The notes under the pieces are model-generated. The model did no database searches. It had not been told where the DNA came from and saw only the letters and a list, made by a program, of their open reading frames with translations. The position numbers and the translations under genes were made by a program. Positions 17,116-25,814 of a DNA stretch of 64,000 bases are shown in pieces. The stretch comes from CAVTJL01 sp963735065. GTDB taxonomy: Bacteria; Pseudomonadota; Alphaproteobacteria; Geminicoccales; Geminicoccaceae. Positions within the stretch are counted from its first letter, which is position 1. Each line of letters starts with the position of its first letter. The stretch spans positions 806,001 to 870,000 of the forward strand of contig CAVTJL010000004.1 of NCBI GenBank assembly GCA_963735065.1, in the 5' to 3' direction.

Positions 17116-17933
17116 GCTGCCCGCTGGAGCAGATGAGGATCGACGATCCAGCCTTCGGCCGGGTCGGCGTCGTCCGGGATGCCGAAATTCCGGTCGCGCA
17201 TGGTCCAGGCCCAGGCGGCCTGGGCGGCACAGAGGACGGCGTCGAGCTTGTCGCCGCTGCGGTCTTCCGCAAGGCAGGGTGGCGCTTCCAGCGAGAACCC
17301 GAAAAGCTCGACAAAGGCCTCCGTGCGGAGACCTCGGAGAATGGTCTCGCGGCTCACCCGCTGCTCGTCCGTCTGCTTGCTTCGCGTGTCGTTCTTGTAG
17401 CCTGACTTGGAGAGCGAGCGGGCGAGGATGCCCGGATAGGCCTCGACGATGACCCGGCTCCGGTCGCCCTCGTGGACGGGCGGGATGTGAGCACCGCTGC
17501 GAAGAATGCGGTTGGCACCCTCGAAGAACATTTTGGCGACCGGCACGCCATAGAGCTTTTGTGGGCTGATGGAGCCGGCGAGGCAGTCGGTCTTGCGCCT
17601 GTGCTCGCGATCCCCGGCCTCGCGAGCGTGCTTGTAGTCTTCGAGCTTCTGGACGAACTCTTCCCGCTTCAGCGCCCCCACCTTCTCGACATAGTCCGAC
17701 CAGCGGAACGGCCAGCGGGCGTTCTCGAGGAAGCGGCGTGCTTGGCCGAATGGGAAGTCCATGCCGGCGATCCAAGGACCGGGGCTCGCGAGCTGGCTTT
17801 CCAACTCCTCGAAGGTCGGGAGGCACCGCACGTCCTCGACGATCAGCCGGCCGGGCTCGAGCGTGCAGTGAGCGCAGGTGAGCGGCTTCCGCGGGCTCGG
17901 GCTGCTCGTCATGTCGATGCCGTAAACCCTCAT
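17100..17933 (-). CDS. DUF429 family protein embedded in the phn operon
   Basis: 277 residues. MRVYGIDMTSSPSPRKP (1-17), the internal WIAGMDFPFG, VIVEAYPGILAR and SGDKLDAVLCAAQAAWAW follow the DUF429 pattern, which has an RNase H-like fold with spaced Asp/Glu residues; its reaction is unknown. The ATG at 17933 overlaps the phnI stop (ATGA) and the stop overlaps the next frame, so it is translated within the operon. The gene is visibly less GC-rich than its neighbours, with more A/T-ending codons, suggesting a later insertion between phnI and phnJ. A role in phosphonate use is not indicated by the family. Confidence 0.7.
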   Translation of the reverse strand: MRVYGIDMTSSPSPRKPLTCAHCTLEPGRLIVEDVRCLPTFEELESQLASPGPWIAGMDFPFGQARRFLENARWPFRWSDYVEKVGALKREEFVQKLEDYKHAREAGDREHRRKTDCLAGSISPQKLYGVPVAKMFFEGANRILRSGAHIPPVHEGDRSRVIVEAYPGILARSLSKSGYKNDTRSKQTDEQRVSRETILRGLRTEAFVELFGFSLEAPPCLAEDRSGDKLDAVLCAAQAAWAWTMRDRNFGIPDDADPAEGWIVDPHLLQRAADRCP

Positions 17934-19026
17934 TCGGCGGCCTCGCGGGCGGGCTCGCCCGCTTTCTCGCGCAGGCGGCGCAGGGTCTCGAGCTCGCCCT
18001 GGAAGTCGACATAGTGGGGCAGCTTCAGGTGCTCGACGAAGCCCGAGGCCTGAACGTTGTCGGAGTGATAAAGAACAAACTCCTGGTCCTGGGCGGGTGC
18101 GGTGGCCTCGCCCGTGGCCTGGCTCTCGCGCAGCGCGCGGTCGATCAGCGCCATGCTCATGGCGCGGCGCTCCGCATGGCCGAAGGCGAGCCCGTAGCCT
18201 CGGGTGAACTGCGCCGGCTCGGTGGCCGAGCCCTCGAACTGGTTGACCATCTCACACTCGGTGACGGTGAGCGTGCCGATCTCGATCGCGAAGCCAAGCT
18301 CCTCGGGCACCAGCTCGACCGCCACCTCGCCGATCCTGAGCTCGCCCACGAAGGGATGCGTCGAGCCGAACCCACGCTGCGTCGAGTAGCCCAGCGACAG
18401 AAGAAAACCCTCGTCGGCGCGGGTGAGGTTCTGGAGCCAGAGGTCGCGCTCGACCGGGAAAAGAAGCGGCTCGCGGGTGAGGTCGCCGACGGGCATGGCC
18501 GCGATCGTCCGCGGGCTCGGTCTGCATCATGCCGTCCCGATCCAGATGCTCCAGCACATGCGCCATCGGCTGGTCCGGATCGGCCGGGGCCTCGGCGGCG
18601 GCGAGCGACGGGCTCGCCATCGGCCAGGAGCTTGAAGTCGAGAAGCCGGTGCGTGTAGTCGAAAGTGGGCCCAAGAACCTGCCCGCCCGGCAGATCCTTG
18701 TAGGTCGCCGAAATTCGACGGTCGACGAGCATGGCGCCCGTGTCGACCGGCTCGGTGTAGCCGAGGCGCGGCAGGGTCGTGCGGTAGGCGCGGAGCAGAA
18801 AGGCCGCCTCGATGAGGTCGCCCCGGGCCTGCTTGATCGCGAGCGCCGCGAGCTCGGGGTCGAAGCACGAGCCCTCGCTCATGACGCGGTCGACCGCGAG
18901 GGCCAGCTGCTCGTTGATCTGGTCGGTAGCGAGCTCCGGCACGGCGGGGTCGCCGCGGCGCTCCTCGGCCAGCCAGCGATGGGCGTTGTCGATGGCGCGC
19001 TCGCCGCCCTTCACCGCGACGTACAT
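17930..19026 (-). pseudogene. phnI: PhnI, C-P lyase core subunit, with two frameshifts as assembled
   Basis: PhnI joins adenine displacement by phosphonate at ATP with PhnG and PhnH. The first frame (MYVAVKGGERAIDNAHRW… LGPTFDYTHRLLDFKLLADGEPVA) breaks at about 18590-18600. A second frame carries APADPDQPMAHVLEHLDRDGMM and breaks at about 18500-18506. The third frame (MPVGDLTREPLLFP… LPHYVDFQGELETL) runs to the stop. Each break is one extra base; the interval of 1097 bp minus two gives 364 residues, a normal PhnI length. Conserved residues lie on all three pieces, so assembly errors are likely. If real, the operon could not make C-P lyase. Confidence 0.9.
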
Positions 19027-19616
19027 CAGAGCATCTCCACGGCGGTCGAGCGCGGCAGGGCCACGATGCGGATGCCCTCGACGAGGACGATGTCGACGCC
19101 CTGGGGAAAGCGCGCGTGGTTGGCTTGGACCTGGGACCAGAAGCCGGGAGCGAGGCCGTCGACCGCGAGCTGCCGGCTGGTCTCGATGCCGGGGCCGGTG
19201 AGACGGATCCCCTGCCCCCGCCCGAGCGCCCGCACCTGGATGAGAAGTGTCGTCGAGCGATCCGGGTATTCAGGGCTGCCGAGCGCGAAGGCGTCGAGCG
19301 GGGGCAGGCTCGCGGGATCGGCTGCAAGCGCGAAGGCAGCCCCAGCAGGCAACTCGACGATGGGGGCGCCGCAGTGGAAGCGCAGCGTCTCGAGCACGGC
19401 CGGGCACCGGAGGGCGTCATCGAGCCACAGCGGCGTCTCGAAATCGACGAGCGAGAGAGCGAGCGCGAAGGTGGCGGGTGCCATCGGCGCCGGAGGGCGG
19501 GCGATCTCGGCGTCGAGGGTCAGGACCTCGCCGGGCTCGGCCATCGCCTCGAGGAGGCGGCGGAAGTGCCCCTGAGCGGCGCCGACCGGATCGGCGAAGG
19601 AGGAGGCGACCGTCAT
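19026..19616 (-). CDS. phnH: PhnH, C-P lyase core subunit
   Basis: 196 residues. PhnH is the non-catalytic partner that binds PhnI in the C-P lyase core and is needed to form ribose 1-methylphosphonate 5-triphosphate. FADPVGAAQGHFRRLLEAMAEPG, LVDFETPLWLDD and LTGPGIETSRQL are typical family blocks. It overlaps the phnI start by one base and follows phnG by 3 bp. Confidence 0.95.
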   Translation of the reverse strand: MTVASSFADPVGAAQGHFRRLLEAMAEPGEVLTLDAEIARPPAPMAPATFALALSLVDFETPLWLDDALRCPAVLETLRFHCGAPIVELPAGAAFALAADPASLPPLDAFALGSPEYPDRSTTLLIQVRALGRGQGIRLTGPGIETSRQLAVDGLAPGFWSQVQANHARFPQGVDIVLVEGIRIVALPRSTAVEML

Positions 19617-19619
19617 GCG

Positions 19620-20105
19620 TCAGTCCTCGCCGCGCACGAGCGTGAAGAAGTCGACGCGGGTCGCGGCTGCCTTTCGTGCGACGGCCGCCCGCCGATCGCG
19701 CTCGACCTTGGCGAGGGGATTGAGGACCCGCTGCTCGATGTCATCGCGGTAGCGGGGAAGCTGCAACAAAAGGTCGAGGCGTGCGACGAGCTCGGCTTTC
19801 CGCTTGTCGCGGCCTTGCACGTAGCCGTGGCCGATGACGCCCTCGCCGGCGACGGCGCAGCGCGTGACGGTCATCTCGCCCAGATTGAAGCGGCGCCCGG
19901 TGCCACCCATACGCCCCCGCACCATCACGAGGCCGATCTCGGGACGGCGGAGCATGTCCATGGCAGGCGGCGGATCGAGCGAGGACCAGGCCTGCTCGAG
20001 CGCCGCGGTCGGCGCCTTCGCCAGGACAGCCAGCCAGCGGGCGCGGTCGGATCGGGGGGCTGCACCGGACACCGGACTTTTCCCGTCCAGAAGTTGTCTA
20101 GACAT
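19620..20105 (-). CDS. phnG: PhnG, C-P lyase core subunit
   Basis: Family blocks: RARWLAVLAKAP near the N-terminus, VMVRGRMGGTGRRFNLGEMTVTRCAV in the middle, GYVQGRDKRKAEL, and the end RVDFFTLVRGED. Two starts are possible: ATG at 20105 (161 residues) or GTG at 20072 (150 residues, the same as E. coli PhnG and aligning RARW with its RQHW). The GTG start would leave the PhnF operator in the leader instead of over the start codon, so it is slightly preferred. It is the first gene of the minus-strand operon. Confidence 0.93.
   Translation of the reverse strand: MSRQLLDGKSPVSGAAPRSDRARWLAVLAKAPTAALEQAWSSLDPPPAMDMLRRPEIGLVMVRGRMGGTGRRFNLGEMTVTRCAVAGEGVIGHGYVQGRDKRKAELVARLDLLLQLPRYRDDIEQRVLNPLAKVERDRRAAVARKAAATRVDFFTLVRGED
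20095..20104. promoter_or_regulatory. PhnF (GntR/HutC) operator
   Basis: TTGTCTAGACAT holds the perfect palindrome TGTCTAGACA (20095-20104) and matches the HutC-subfamily consensus NyGTMTAKACNy at every position. It lies between the divergent phnG and phnF genes, where an autoregulating PhnF repressor would bind. A weaker second site, GTCTAG (20135-20140), lies 31 bp nearer phnF. Confidence 0.75.
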
Positions 20106-20112
20106 CTTGGCG

Positions 20113-20132
20113 GTAGCACGGGCCGGTGCTAC
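20113..20132. promoter_or_regulatory. Inverted repeat in the phnG-phnF intergenic region
   Basis: GTAGCAC (20113-20119) and GTGCTAC (20126-20132) form a perfect 7-bp inverted repeat with a 6-base GC-rich spacer, between the main PhnF operator and the weaker second site. It could be part of the regulator binding region or a leader hairpin for phnF. Confidence 0.4.
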
Positions 20133-20158
20133 GCGTCTAGCGAGGAATCGGAGATGCC

Positions 20159-20902
20159 GTGGTGACAGGAGGAGAGCCGGCAGCGACCCTGACGCGCGGG
20201 CGAGGCACGCCGCTCTGGAGCCAGGTGGCCGACCAGCTGGCCCAGGAGATCCAGGGCCAGACGGACGCACCGGCAAAGCTGCCGGGCGAGCACGATCTGG
20301 CGCGACGTTTCGGCGTGAACCGCCACACCGTGCGCCAGGCGCTTCGCTCGCTGGCCGAGCGCGGGCTCGTCCAGCCCTCCCGGGGGCGTGGGACCTTCAT
20401 CGCCGAGCGCGCCGTCGACTATCCGCTGGGTCCGCGGACGCGCTTCGGTGCCAGCCTGATCGCGCAGGAGATGACGCCTGTGCGGGAGATCCTGGCGACC
20501 GGCACGCTGGCGGCGCCGGCGGAGCTTGCGCGCCTGCTCGGGGTCGAGAAAGGGGCAGAGCTGATCGAGGTTCGCTCCCGCGGGCTCGCCGACGCCGTGC
20601 CCCTCGTCGTCGGGCGGTTCTATCTGTCGGCCCGGCGCTTTCCGGGGGCAGCGGAGCGGCTTGCCGCCGACGCCTCGGTGACAGCACTTTTCGAGAGCTA
20701 CGGGATCGAGGATTATCGTCGGCGCATGACGCGCGTCACCGCGAGGCTGCCGACCTCGCAGGAGGCGCGGCTGCTGCGCCAGTCGACGGCGCAGCCGGTT
20801 CTCGAGATCCAGAAGATCGACGCGGATATGGACGGCCGCCCCCTTGCCTTCGGGCTGGCCGTCTGGGCGTCCGAGCGCGTCCAGCTTTCAGTCGAGCCTT
20901 GA
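20159..20902 (+). CDS. phnF: PhnF, GntR/HutC-family repressor
   Basis: 247 residues. The N-terminal winged helix-turn-helix (about residues 18-85: GTPLWSQVADQLAQEI… LPGEHDLARRFGVNRHTV… GLVQPSRGRGTFI) is followed by a UTRA effector domain. FESYGIEDYRRRMTRVTARLP is typical of PhnF. It represses phn genes until phosphonate is needed. The start is GTG at 20159 (a second GTG follows at once); no strong ribosome site is visible. It heads the plus-strand arm with the third phnM-like gene. Confidence 0.93.
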   Translation: MVTGGEPAATLTRGRGTPLWSQVADQLAQEIQGQTDAPAKLPGEHDLARRFGVNRHTVRQALRSLAERGLVQPSRGRGTFIAERAVDYPLGPRTRFGASLIAQEMTPVREILATGTLAAPAELARLLGVEKGAELIEVRSRGLADAVPLVVGRFYLSARRFPGAAERLAADASVTALFESYGIEDYRRRMTRVTARLPTSQEARLLRQSTAQPVLEIQKIDADMDGRPLAFGLAVWASERVQLSVEP

Positions 20903-20913
20903 GGAGCCAATCG

Positions 20914-22044
20914 ATGCTCATCCGAAGCCGCCGGATCGTCTCTCCCGACGGGGCCGTCCGACCGGGCAGCCTGCGCGTCGAGGACGGAATGATCGTCGAG
21001 GTCGACACCGAGGGCGGGGAGGATCAGCGCGATGTCGGCGACCTCCTGGTGGCGCCGGGCCTCGTCGACATCCACGGCGACGCGTTCGAGCGGCAGCTCA
21101 TGCCGCGTCCGGGGGTGATGATCGACCTCGAGGTGGCGCTGCTCGACACCGACCGGCAGCTCGCGAGCAACGGGATCACGACGACGTTTCACGGCATCAC
21201 CTGGTCCTGGGAGCCGGGGCTGCGCAGCGTCGCCACGGGTCGCGCCATGATCAGCGCGCTGGACCGGCTGGGCCCGGCGCTCGCCGTCGAGCACCGGACG
21301 CATCTTCGCTTCGAGACGCACAATCACGCCGGGCTCGAGGAGGCGCTCGACCTTCTCGCGCACGGCCGGCTTCATCTCGTGGCGTTCAACGACCACACGC
21401 CCGAGATCACGGAACGGGCCGTGGACCCGGCGGAGGCGCGCAGCTACGCGCTCAGGGGCGGCGTCAGCGTCGAGGCGTTTCGGGACATGGCGCTGGGCGC
21501 TGCGGCGACAGCCGACGACGTTCCGGCCACGGTGCGCCGGCTTGCGGCAGCCTGCACGGCGCGGGGCGTGCCGATGCTGAGCCACGACGACGCCAGCCCC
21601 GACGAGCGCGCGGCCTACAGGGAGCTGGGCGCCACGCTGTGCGAGTTTCCGATGAACAGGGAGACGGCCGAGGCGGCCAGGGCCGACGGCGACGACGTCG
21701 TGATGGGCGCTCCCAACGTGATGCGGGGTGGCAGCCATCTGGGCTGGGCCTCGGCGGCGGAGATGGTGCAGGCGGGGCTCTGCACGATCCTCGCCTCCGA
21801 CTACTACTATCCAGCGCTGCTGCAGGCGCCCTACCGCCTCGCCCAGCGCGAGATTCTGTCACTTGGCCTCGCCTGGAGGCTCGTCTCGGAGCATCCGGCG
21901 CGTGCTGCCGGCCTCACCGACCGGGGTGTGCTGGAGCCAGGCAAGCGTGCCGACCTCGTCGTCGTCGACGACCGGGGAGCGCTGCCGCCGAGGATCGTCT
22001 CGATGCTCAGGGGCGGCCGGGAGGTCTACGGCACGGCCTCATAG
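20914..22044 (+). CDS. Divergent PhnM-like amidohydrolase (copy 3)
   Basis: 376 residues, 11 bp after phnF with GGAGCC before the ATG. The metal motif is LVDIHGDAFERQLMPRPGV instead of the HTDNLE form of copies 1 and 2, but VEHRTHLRFE, LSHDDASPDE, GAPNVMRGGSHLG and ILASDYYYPALLQ are conserved, so it should be an active metal hydrolase of the PhnM group. Its place in the phnF transcript suggests a phosphonate-linked but perhaps distinct substrate, such as another alkyl ribose triphosphate. Its stop overlaps the convergent dctM stop by 6 bp. Confidence 0.88.
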   Translation: MLIRSRRIVSPDGAVRPGSLRVEDGMIVEVDTEGGEDQRDVGDLLVAPGLVDIHGDAFERQLMPRPGVMIDLEVALLDTDRQLASNGITTTFHGITWSWEPGLRSVATGRAMISALDRLGPALAVEHRTHLRFETHNHAGLEEALDLLAHGRLHLVAFNDHTPEITERAVDPAEARSYALRGGVSVEAFRDMALGAAATADDVPATVRRLAAACTARGVPMLSHDDASPDERAAYRELGATLCEFPMNRETAEAARADGDDVVMGAPNVMRGGSHLGWASAAEMVQAGLCTILASDYYYPALLQAPYRLAQREILSLGLAWRLVSEHPARAAGLTDRGVLEPGKRADLVVVDDRGALPPRIVSMLRGGREVYGTAS

Positions 22045-23337
22045 CGCGCTGGCACCCATCAGCTTGTCGGGCAGGAAGAGCACGAGCTGCGGGAAGAAGG
22101 TGATCAGCAGGAGCACGACGAAGAGCGCTGCCAGCAGCGGCAGCGCCTCACGGGCGAAGGCGTCGAGGCGCACGCCCATGATGGTGGAGGTCGTGTACAT
22201 CAGCGTGCCCACGGGCGGGGTGACGCCGCCGATCGTGAGGTTGACGACCATCACGAGCCCGAAATGCACCGGATCGATGCCGAGCTTGCCGACAACGGGC
22301 ACGAGGATCGGCGTCAGCAGGATCAGCGCCGCCGTTCCTTCGATCAGCATGCCGACGGCGATCAGCAGAAGGTTGATCAGGAGAAGCAGCACGAGAGGCT
22401 GGTGGGTGAGCGAGACCAGCCATTCGGCCACCTGGGGCGGGATGCGCTCCCAGGCCATGTAGAAGCCAAAGGCCGAGGCGGCGCAGATGATGAGCATCAC
22501 CGTGCTGGTCGCCAGCACCGTCTCGTTGATGATCTCGACGAGGTGGACGAGCTTCAGCTCGCGGTGGGCGATGGCGCCGACGAGGAGCGCGTAGACCACC
22601 GTCATGGCGCCAGCCTCGGTGGGCGTGAAGATCCCGAAGCGGATGCCCACCAGGATGAAGATGGGGATCGTGAGCGCCCAGATGGCATCCTTGAAGGCCC
22701 GGCCGAGCTCGGCACCGCTGACGAAGCGCTCCCGGCTGGGCAGGTAGCCCCGCCTGCGGGAGACGAAGCCCGTGGCGAGCATCAGCGCCGCGCAGAGAAG
22801 GATGCCCGGGACCACGCCGCCGATGAAGAGGCGGCCGATCGAGACGTCGGCGAGGAAGCCGTAGATGATGAGGCCGATGCCAGGCGGAATGATGGGCGTG
22901 ATGACGGCGGCCGACGCGGTGACTGCGGCAACGAAGGCCGGCGCGTAGCCGCGCTTCACCATCTCCGGCCCGAGCATCTTCGACTGCATCGCCGCGTCAG
23001 CGTTTGCCGAGGCCGAGAGCCCGCCCATCATCGTTGCCAGGATGATGTTCGCCTGGGCGAGCCCGCCCACCCAGTGGCCGACGAGCGCGTCGGCCAGGAC
23101 CATGAGCCGGCGGGTGATGCCGGCATAGTTCATGATGGTGCCGGCGAGGATGAAGAAGGGCACCGCCAGGAGCGGGAACGAGTCGGTGGCGCTCACCAGC
23201 TTTTGGACATAGATGCCGATCGGCGGCCCGTCGCCCAGGAGAAAGAAGCTCAAGGCGGCGATGGCCATCGCGAAGGCGACGGGCACGTTGATGCAGAACA
23301 TGACGAGCATCAGCGTGAGCGGCAGCCAGGTCGCCAT
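22039..23337 (-). CDS. dctM: TRAP transporter large permease (DctM/SiaM type)
   Basis: 432 residues with about 12 hydrophobic segments. Typical blocks are FPLLAVPFFILAGTIMN, GGLSASANADAAMQSKMLGPEM, SAAVITPIIPPGIGLIIYGF and GGVTPPVGTLMYTTSTIMG. The large permease carries solute with sodium ions. ATG at 23337 overlaps the dctQ stop. It is last in the PhyH-dctPQM operon. Confidence 0.95.
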   Translation of the reverse strand: MATWLPLTLMLVMFCINVPVAFAMAIAALSFFLLGDGPPIGIYVQKLVSATDSFPLLAVPFFILAGTIMNYAGITRRLMVLADALVGHWVGGLAQANIILATMMGGLSASANADAAMQSKMLGPEMVKRGYAPAFVAAVTASAAVITPIIPPGIGLIIYGFLADVSIGRLFIGGVVPGILLCAALMLATGFVSRRRGYLPSRERFVSGAELGRAFKDAIWALTIPIFILVGIRFGIFTPTEAGAMTVVYALLVGAIAHRELKLVHLVEIINETVLATSTVMLIICAASAFGFYMAWERIPPQVAEWLVSLTHQPLVLLLLINLLLIAVGMLIEGTAALILLTPILVPVVGKLGIDPVHFGLVMVVNLTIGGVTPPVGTLMYTTSTIMGVRLDAFAREALPLLAALFVVLLLITFFPQLVLFLPDKLMGASAL

Positions 23338-23855
23338 CAGGCCTCGCCTCCCCTGAGCCGCCGGACCAGCGCGGTGCCGTGGCGGATCGCCATCAGCGCG
23401 AAGCCCACCGTGACCGAGAGATAGACGATCGAGAGCGGCAGCCGCAGCACCGAGGTGGGGTTGTCCCAGTTGGCGTCGGTGAAGCCGATGCCGAGACGGA
23501 CGACATAGATCATGAAGACGAGGAGCCCCACGTCGATCACCATCTGCAGCGCGCGACCCACAGCTCGCGGCAGGGCTGCGACCAGGAGGTCGATGCTGAT
23601 GTGAAGGCGGCGCTTCACACCGGCAGCTGCGCCCAGGAAGACGACCCAGGCGAAGGCGATGGCCGCGAGCTCGCCGGACCAGGTCGCCGGCTGCTGGGTG
23701 ACGTAGCGGGTGAGGACACCCCACACCACCGAGGCGACGACGACCAGCAGCGCGGCGCCGCTGATGATCTCCTCGATGTTGGCAAGGACGCCGCAGCAGA
23801 GGCGGAGCGGCCAGCTGTGCCTGATCACGAGACCGCCTGTGCTGTTGGCCGCCAT
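23337..23855 (-). CDS. dctQ: TRAP transporter small permease (DctQ)
   Basis: 172 residues with four membrane segments (for example IISGAALLVVVASVVWGVLT, and WSGELAAIAFAWVVFLGAAAG followed by HISIDLL, the DctQ signature region). ATG 23855 is chosen over a longer frame because GGGGG lies just upstream and the first membrane segment follows. It works with DctM. Confidence 0.93.
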   Translation of the reverse strand: MAANSTGGLVIRHSWPLRLCCGVLANIEEIISGAALLVVVASVVWGVLTRYVTQQPATWSGELAAIAFAWVVFLGAAAGVKRRLHISIDLLVAALPRAVGRALQMVIDVGLLVFMIYVVRLGIGFTDANWDNPTSVLRLPLSIVYLSVTVGFALMAIRHGTALVRRLRGGEA

Positions 23856-23868
23856 GCCCCCTGGGCTG

Positions 23869-24843
23869 CTATTGCTGGCCCAGAATCCCCTCGACCTGCT
23901 CGTAGAGGCCGGGCGTCCACTTGGGGAAGGCGCTGTAGACGCTCTTGGTCTTGGCGCGAAAGGCGGCGATGTCGACGTCGTCGACGAAGGTGACACCCGC
24001 GTCCTTGAACTTCTGGACGTAGCTCTGCTGCTTCTCGATCGTGAGCTTCGTCATGTAGTCGCCGGCCTTCTGGCCTTCCTCGAGCAGGATCTTCTGGACG
24101 TCGGGCGGCAGGCTCTCGAAGTAGCTCTCGCTCGTCACGAAGGCGACCCAGGCGAGGAAGTGATGGGTCATCGAGATCGTCTTACGGACCTCGAAGAGCT
24201 TCGAGCCGTAGAGGGAGCCCAAGGGCGCCTCGGCAGCCGCCACGACGTTCTGCGCGAGCGCCTGATAGACCTCAGACCAGTTGACGGTCGTGGGACGGGC
24301 GCCCATCGCCTTGAAGGTCTCGATCCACATCTGGTTGGGCGGCACGCGCACGGTGAGGCCGGCGATGTCGGCGGGCGTGCGGATCGGCTTGTCCGCGATC
24401 ATGTCGCGGTCGCCAAAGAAGTTGTTGAAGGAGATGACGCGAAAGCCCGCCTTCTGCAGCTTCTCCAGGATGCCCTTGAACCAGTCGCTGGCCAGGATCT
24501 TCTGGAAGTCCTCGGGCTTGTCCAAAAGATAGGGGCCGTTGAGGATGCCCACGTCGGGCACGAAGTCCGAGAGATAGCCGGGGTCCGTGATGTTCATCAC
24601 GTTGGCCCCCTGGCGGATCATCTCGTTCACCTCCTTGCCCGAGCCCAGCTGCTCGCCCGGGAAGACGGTGATCTGGACGCGCCCGTTGGTGCGCTCGCCC
24701 ACATTCTTGGCGAAATACTCGGCTGCCTGGTTCGCGGGCTCGGTCGCGGAGAGCGAGTGCGCGAACTTGATGGTGTAGTCGGCCGCCTTGGCGCTTCCTG
24801 CCGCAAGGCACAAAGCGAGGGCGAGGCCCGTGATGAGGCGCAT
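23869..24843 (-). CDS. dctP: TRAP transporter substrate-binding protein (DctP)
   Basis: 324 residues with a clear signal peptide (MRLITGLALALCLAAGSAKA, cut before ADYTIKF). FAHSLSATEPANQAAEYFAKNV, FPGEQLGSGKEVNEMIRQG and LTVRVPPNQMWIETFKAMGARPTTVNWSEVYQAL are DctP family blocks; the Arg in VRVPP usually binds a carboxylate. The substrate is therefore probably an organic acid. It acts in the periplasm. Confidence 0.95.
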   Translation of the reverse strand: MRLITGLALALCLAAGSAKAADYTIKFAHSLSATEPANQAAEYFAKNVGERTNGRVQITVFPGEQLGSGKEVNEMIRQGANVMNITDPGYLSDFVPDVGILNGPYLLDKPEDFQKILASDWFKGILEKLQKAGFRVISFNNFFGDRDMIADKPIRTPADIAGLTVRVPPNQMWIETFKAMGARPTTVNWSEVYQALAQNVVAAAEAPLGSLYGSKLFEVRKTISMTHHFLAWVAFVTSESYFESLPPDVQKILLEEGQKAGDYMTKLTIEKQQSYVQKFKDAGVTFVDDVDIAAFRAKTKSVYSAFPKWTPGLYEQVEGILGQQ

Positions 24844-24899
24844 CGGTCTTTTCTCCCTGATCGTCTCTTATGGCGAGCCGGCCTCCCCGGGCCGGCTTC

Positions 24900-25751
24900 T
24901 CACATCGCTGCAGGCCGCGCGAACTCCCGGACCTGCGTGGCGCCGGCATAGAGGATCTTCTTGTGGCGCTCCAGCACCTCGGCGTGGAAGGCGACGCAGT
25001 CGGGATCGAACTCCGAGCGGGGCTCGGGCTCGAGGTCGAAATTGCCGAACTCGTCGACGCCGCGCACGAGGGTGGCGCTGTCCCTGATCTCGGAGGTCTG
25101 GCGGATGTAGGTCGGGATATAGCGGATGGCGAAGCCGATGCGCGGATAGGAGGCGTGATTGGGGTTCGAGCCGTGGAACAGGCGGACGTGATGGATCGAC
25201 ATCTCGCCCGGCTGCAGGACCACGTCGACCGCGTCCTTCTCGTCGACCTCGACCGCGATCTCCTGGCCGCGGCTCAGCATGTTCGTCTCGGCGAAGGTGT
25301 CGCGGTGCGCCACCTGCTCGCGGTGATGGGTCCCGGGCACGACGCGCATGCAGCCGCTCTCGGGCGTGCTGGGCGAGAAGGCTACCCAGGCCGTGACCAC
25401 GTCGGGATCCGACAGCCCCCAATAGGTCGAGTCCTGATGCCAGGAGATGAAGCCCGGATCACCCGCGGGCTTCCAGAAGAAGCTCGACGCCCAGCAGAGG
25501 ATGTTGGGCCCGAGGATGTCCTCGATGGGGTCCAGGATCTCCTTCCGGCGGATCGTCTGGGCGAGCCAGGGCAGGAGCATGTGCGGCTTCTGGTTGGTGC
25601 TGCGCGAAAGCTTGCCGCCCTCCTTGCGCGCAAGGGCCTCGAGCCGCCCGCGCAGGTCGGCCGCCTCGGCCTCCGGATAGGCGCGCAGCGGAAAGATCAC
25701 GCCCTCACGCTCGAACGCCGCGACCTCCGCCTCGGTGAGACGCTTGCCCAT
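24900..25751 (-). CDS. Phytanoyl-CoA dioxygenase (PhyH) family protein
   Basis: 283 residues from the ATG at 25751. An Fe(II)/2-oxoglutarate oxygenase of the PhyH type: the iron motif HxD is in FISWHQDSTYWG, the distal His in HHVRLFHGSNPN, and the Arg for 2-oxoglutarate in PRIGFAIRYIP. It is first in the operon with the TRAP genes, so it probably acts on the transported compound. It is divergent from the IclR gene. Confidence 0.92.
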   Translation of the reverse strand: MGKRLTEAEVAAFEREGVIFPLRAYPEAEAADLRGRLEALARKEGGKLSRSTNQKPHMLLPWLAQTIRRKEILDPIEDILGPNILCWASSFFWKPAGDPGFISWHQDSTYWGLSDPDVVTAWVAFSPSTPESGCMRVVPGTHHREQVAHRDTFAETNMLSRGQEIAVEVDEKDAVDVVLQPGEMSIHHVRLFHGSNPNHASYPRIGFAIRYIPTYIRQTSEIRDSATLVRGVDEFGNFDLEPEPRSEFDPDCVAFHAEVLERHKKILYAGATQVREFARPAAM

Positions 25752-25814
25752 GAGAAGGCCCCCCTTTGCCCGACCTGCTCCACGGCCGGCTTGTCGACTG
25801 CCGCAATCATGGCG

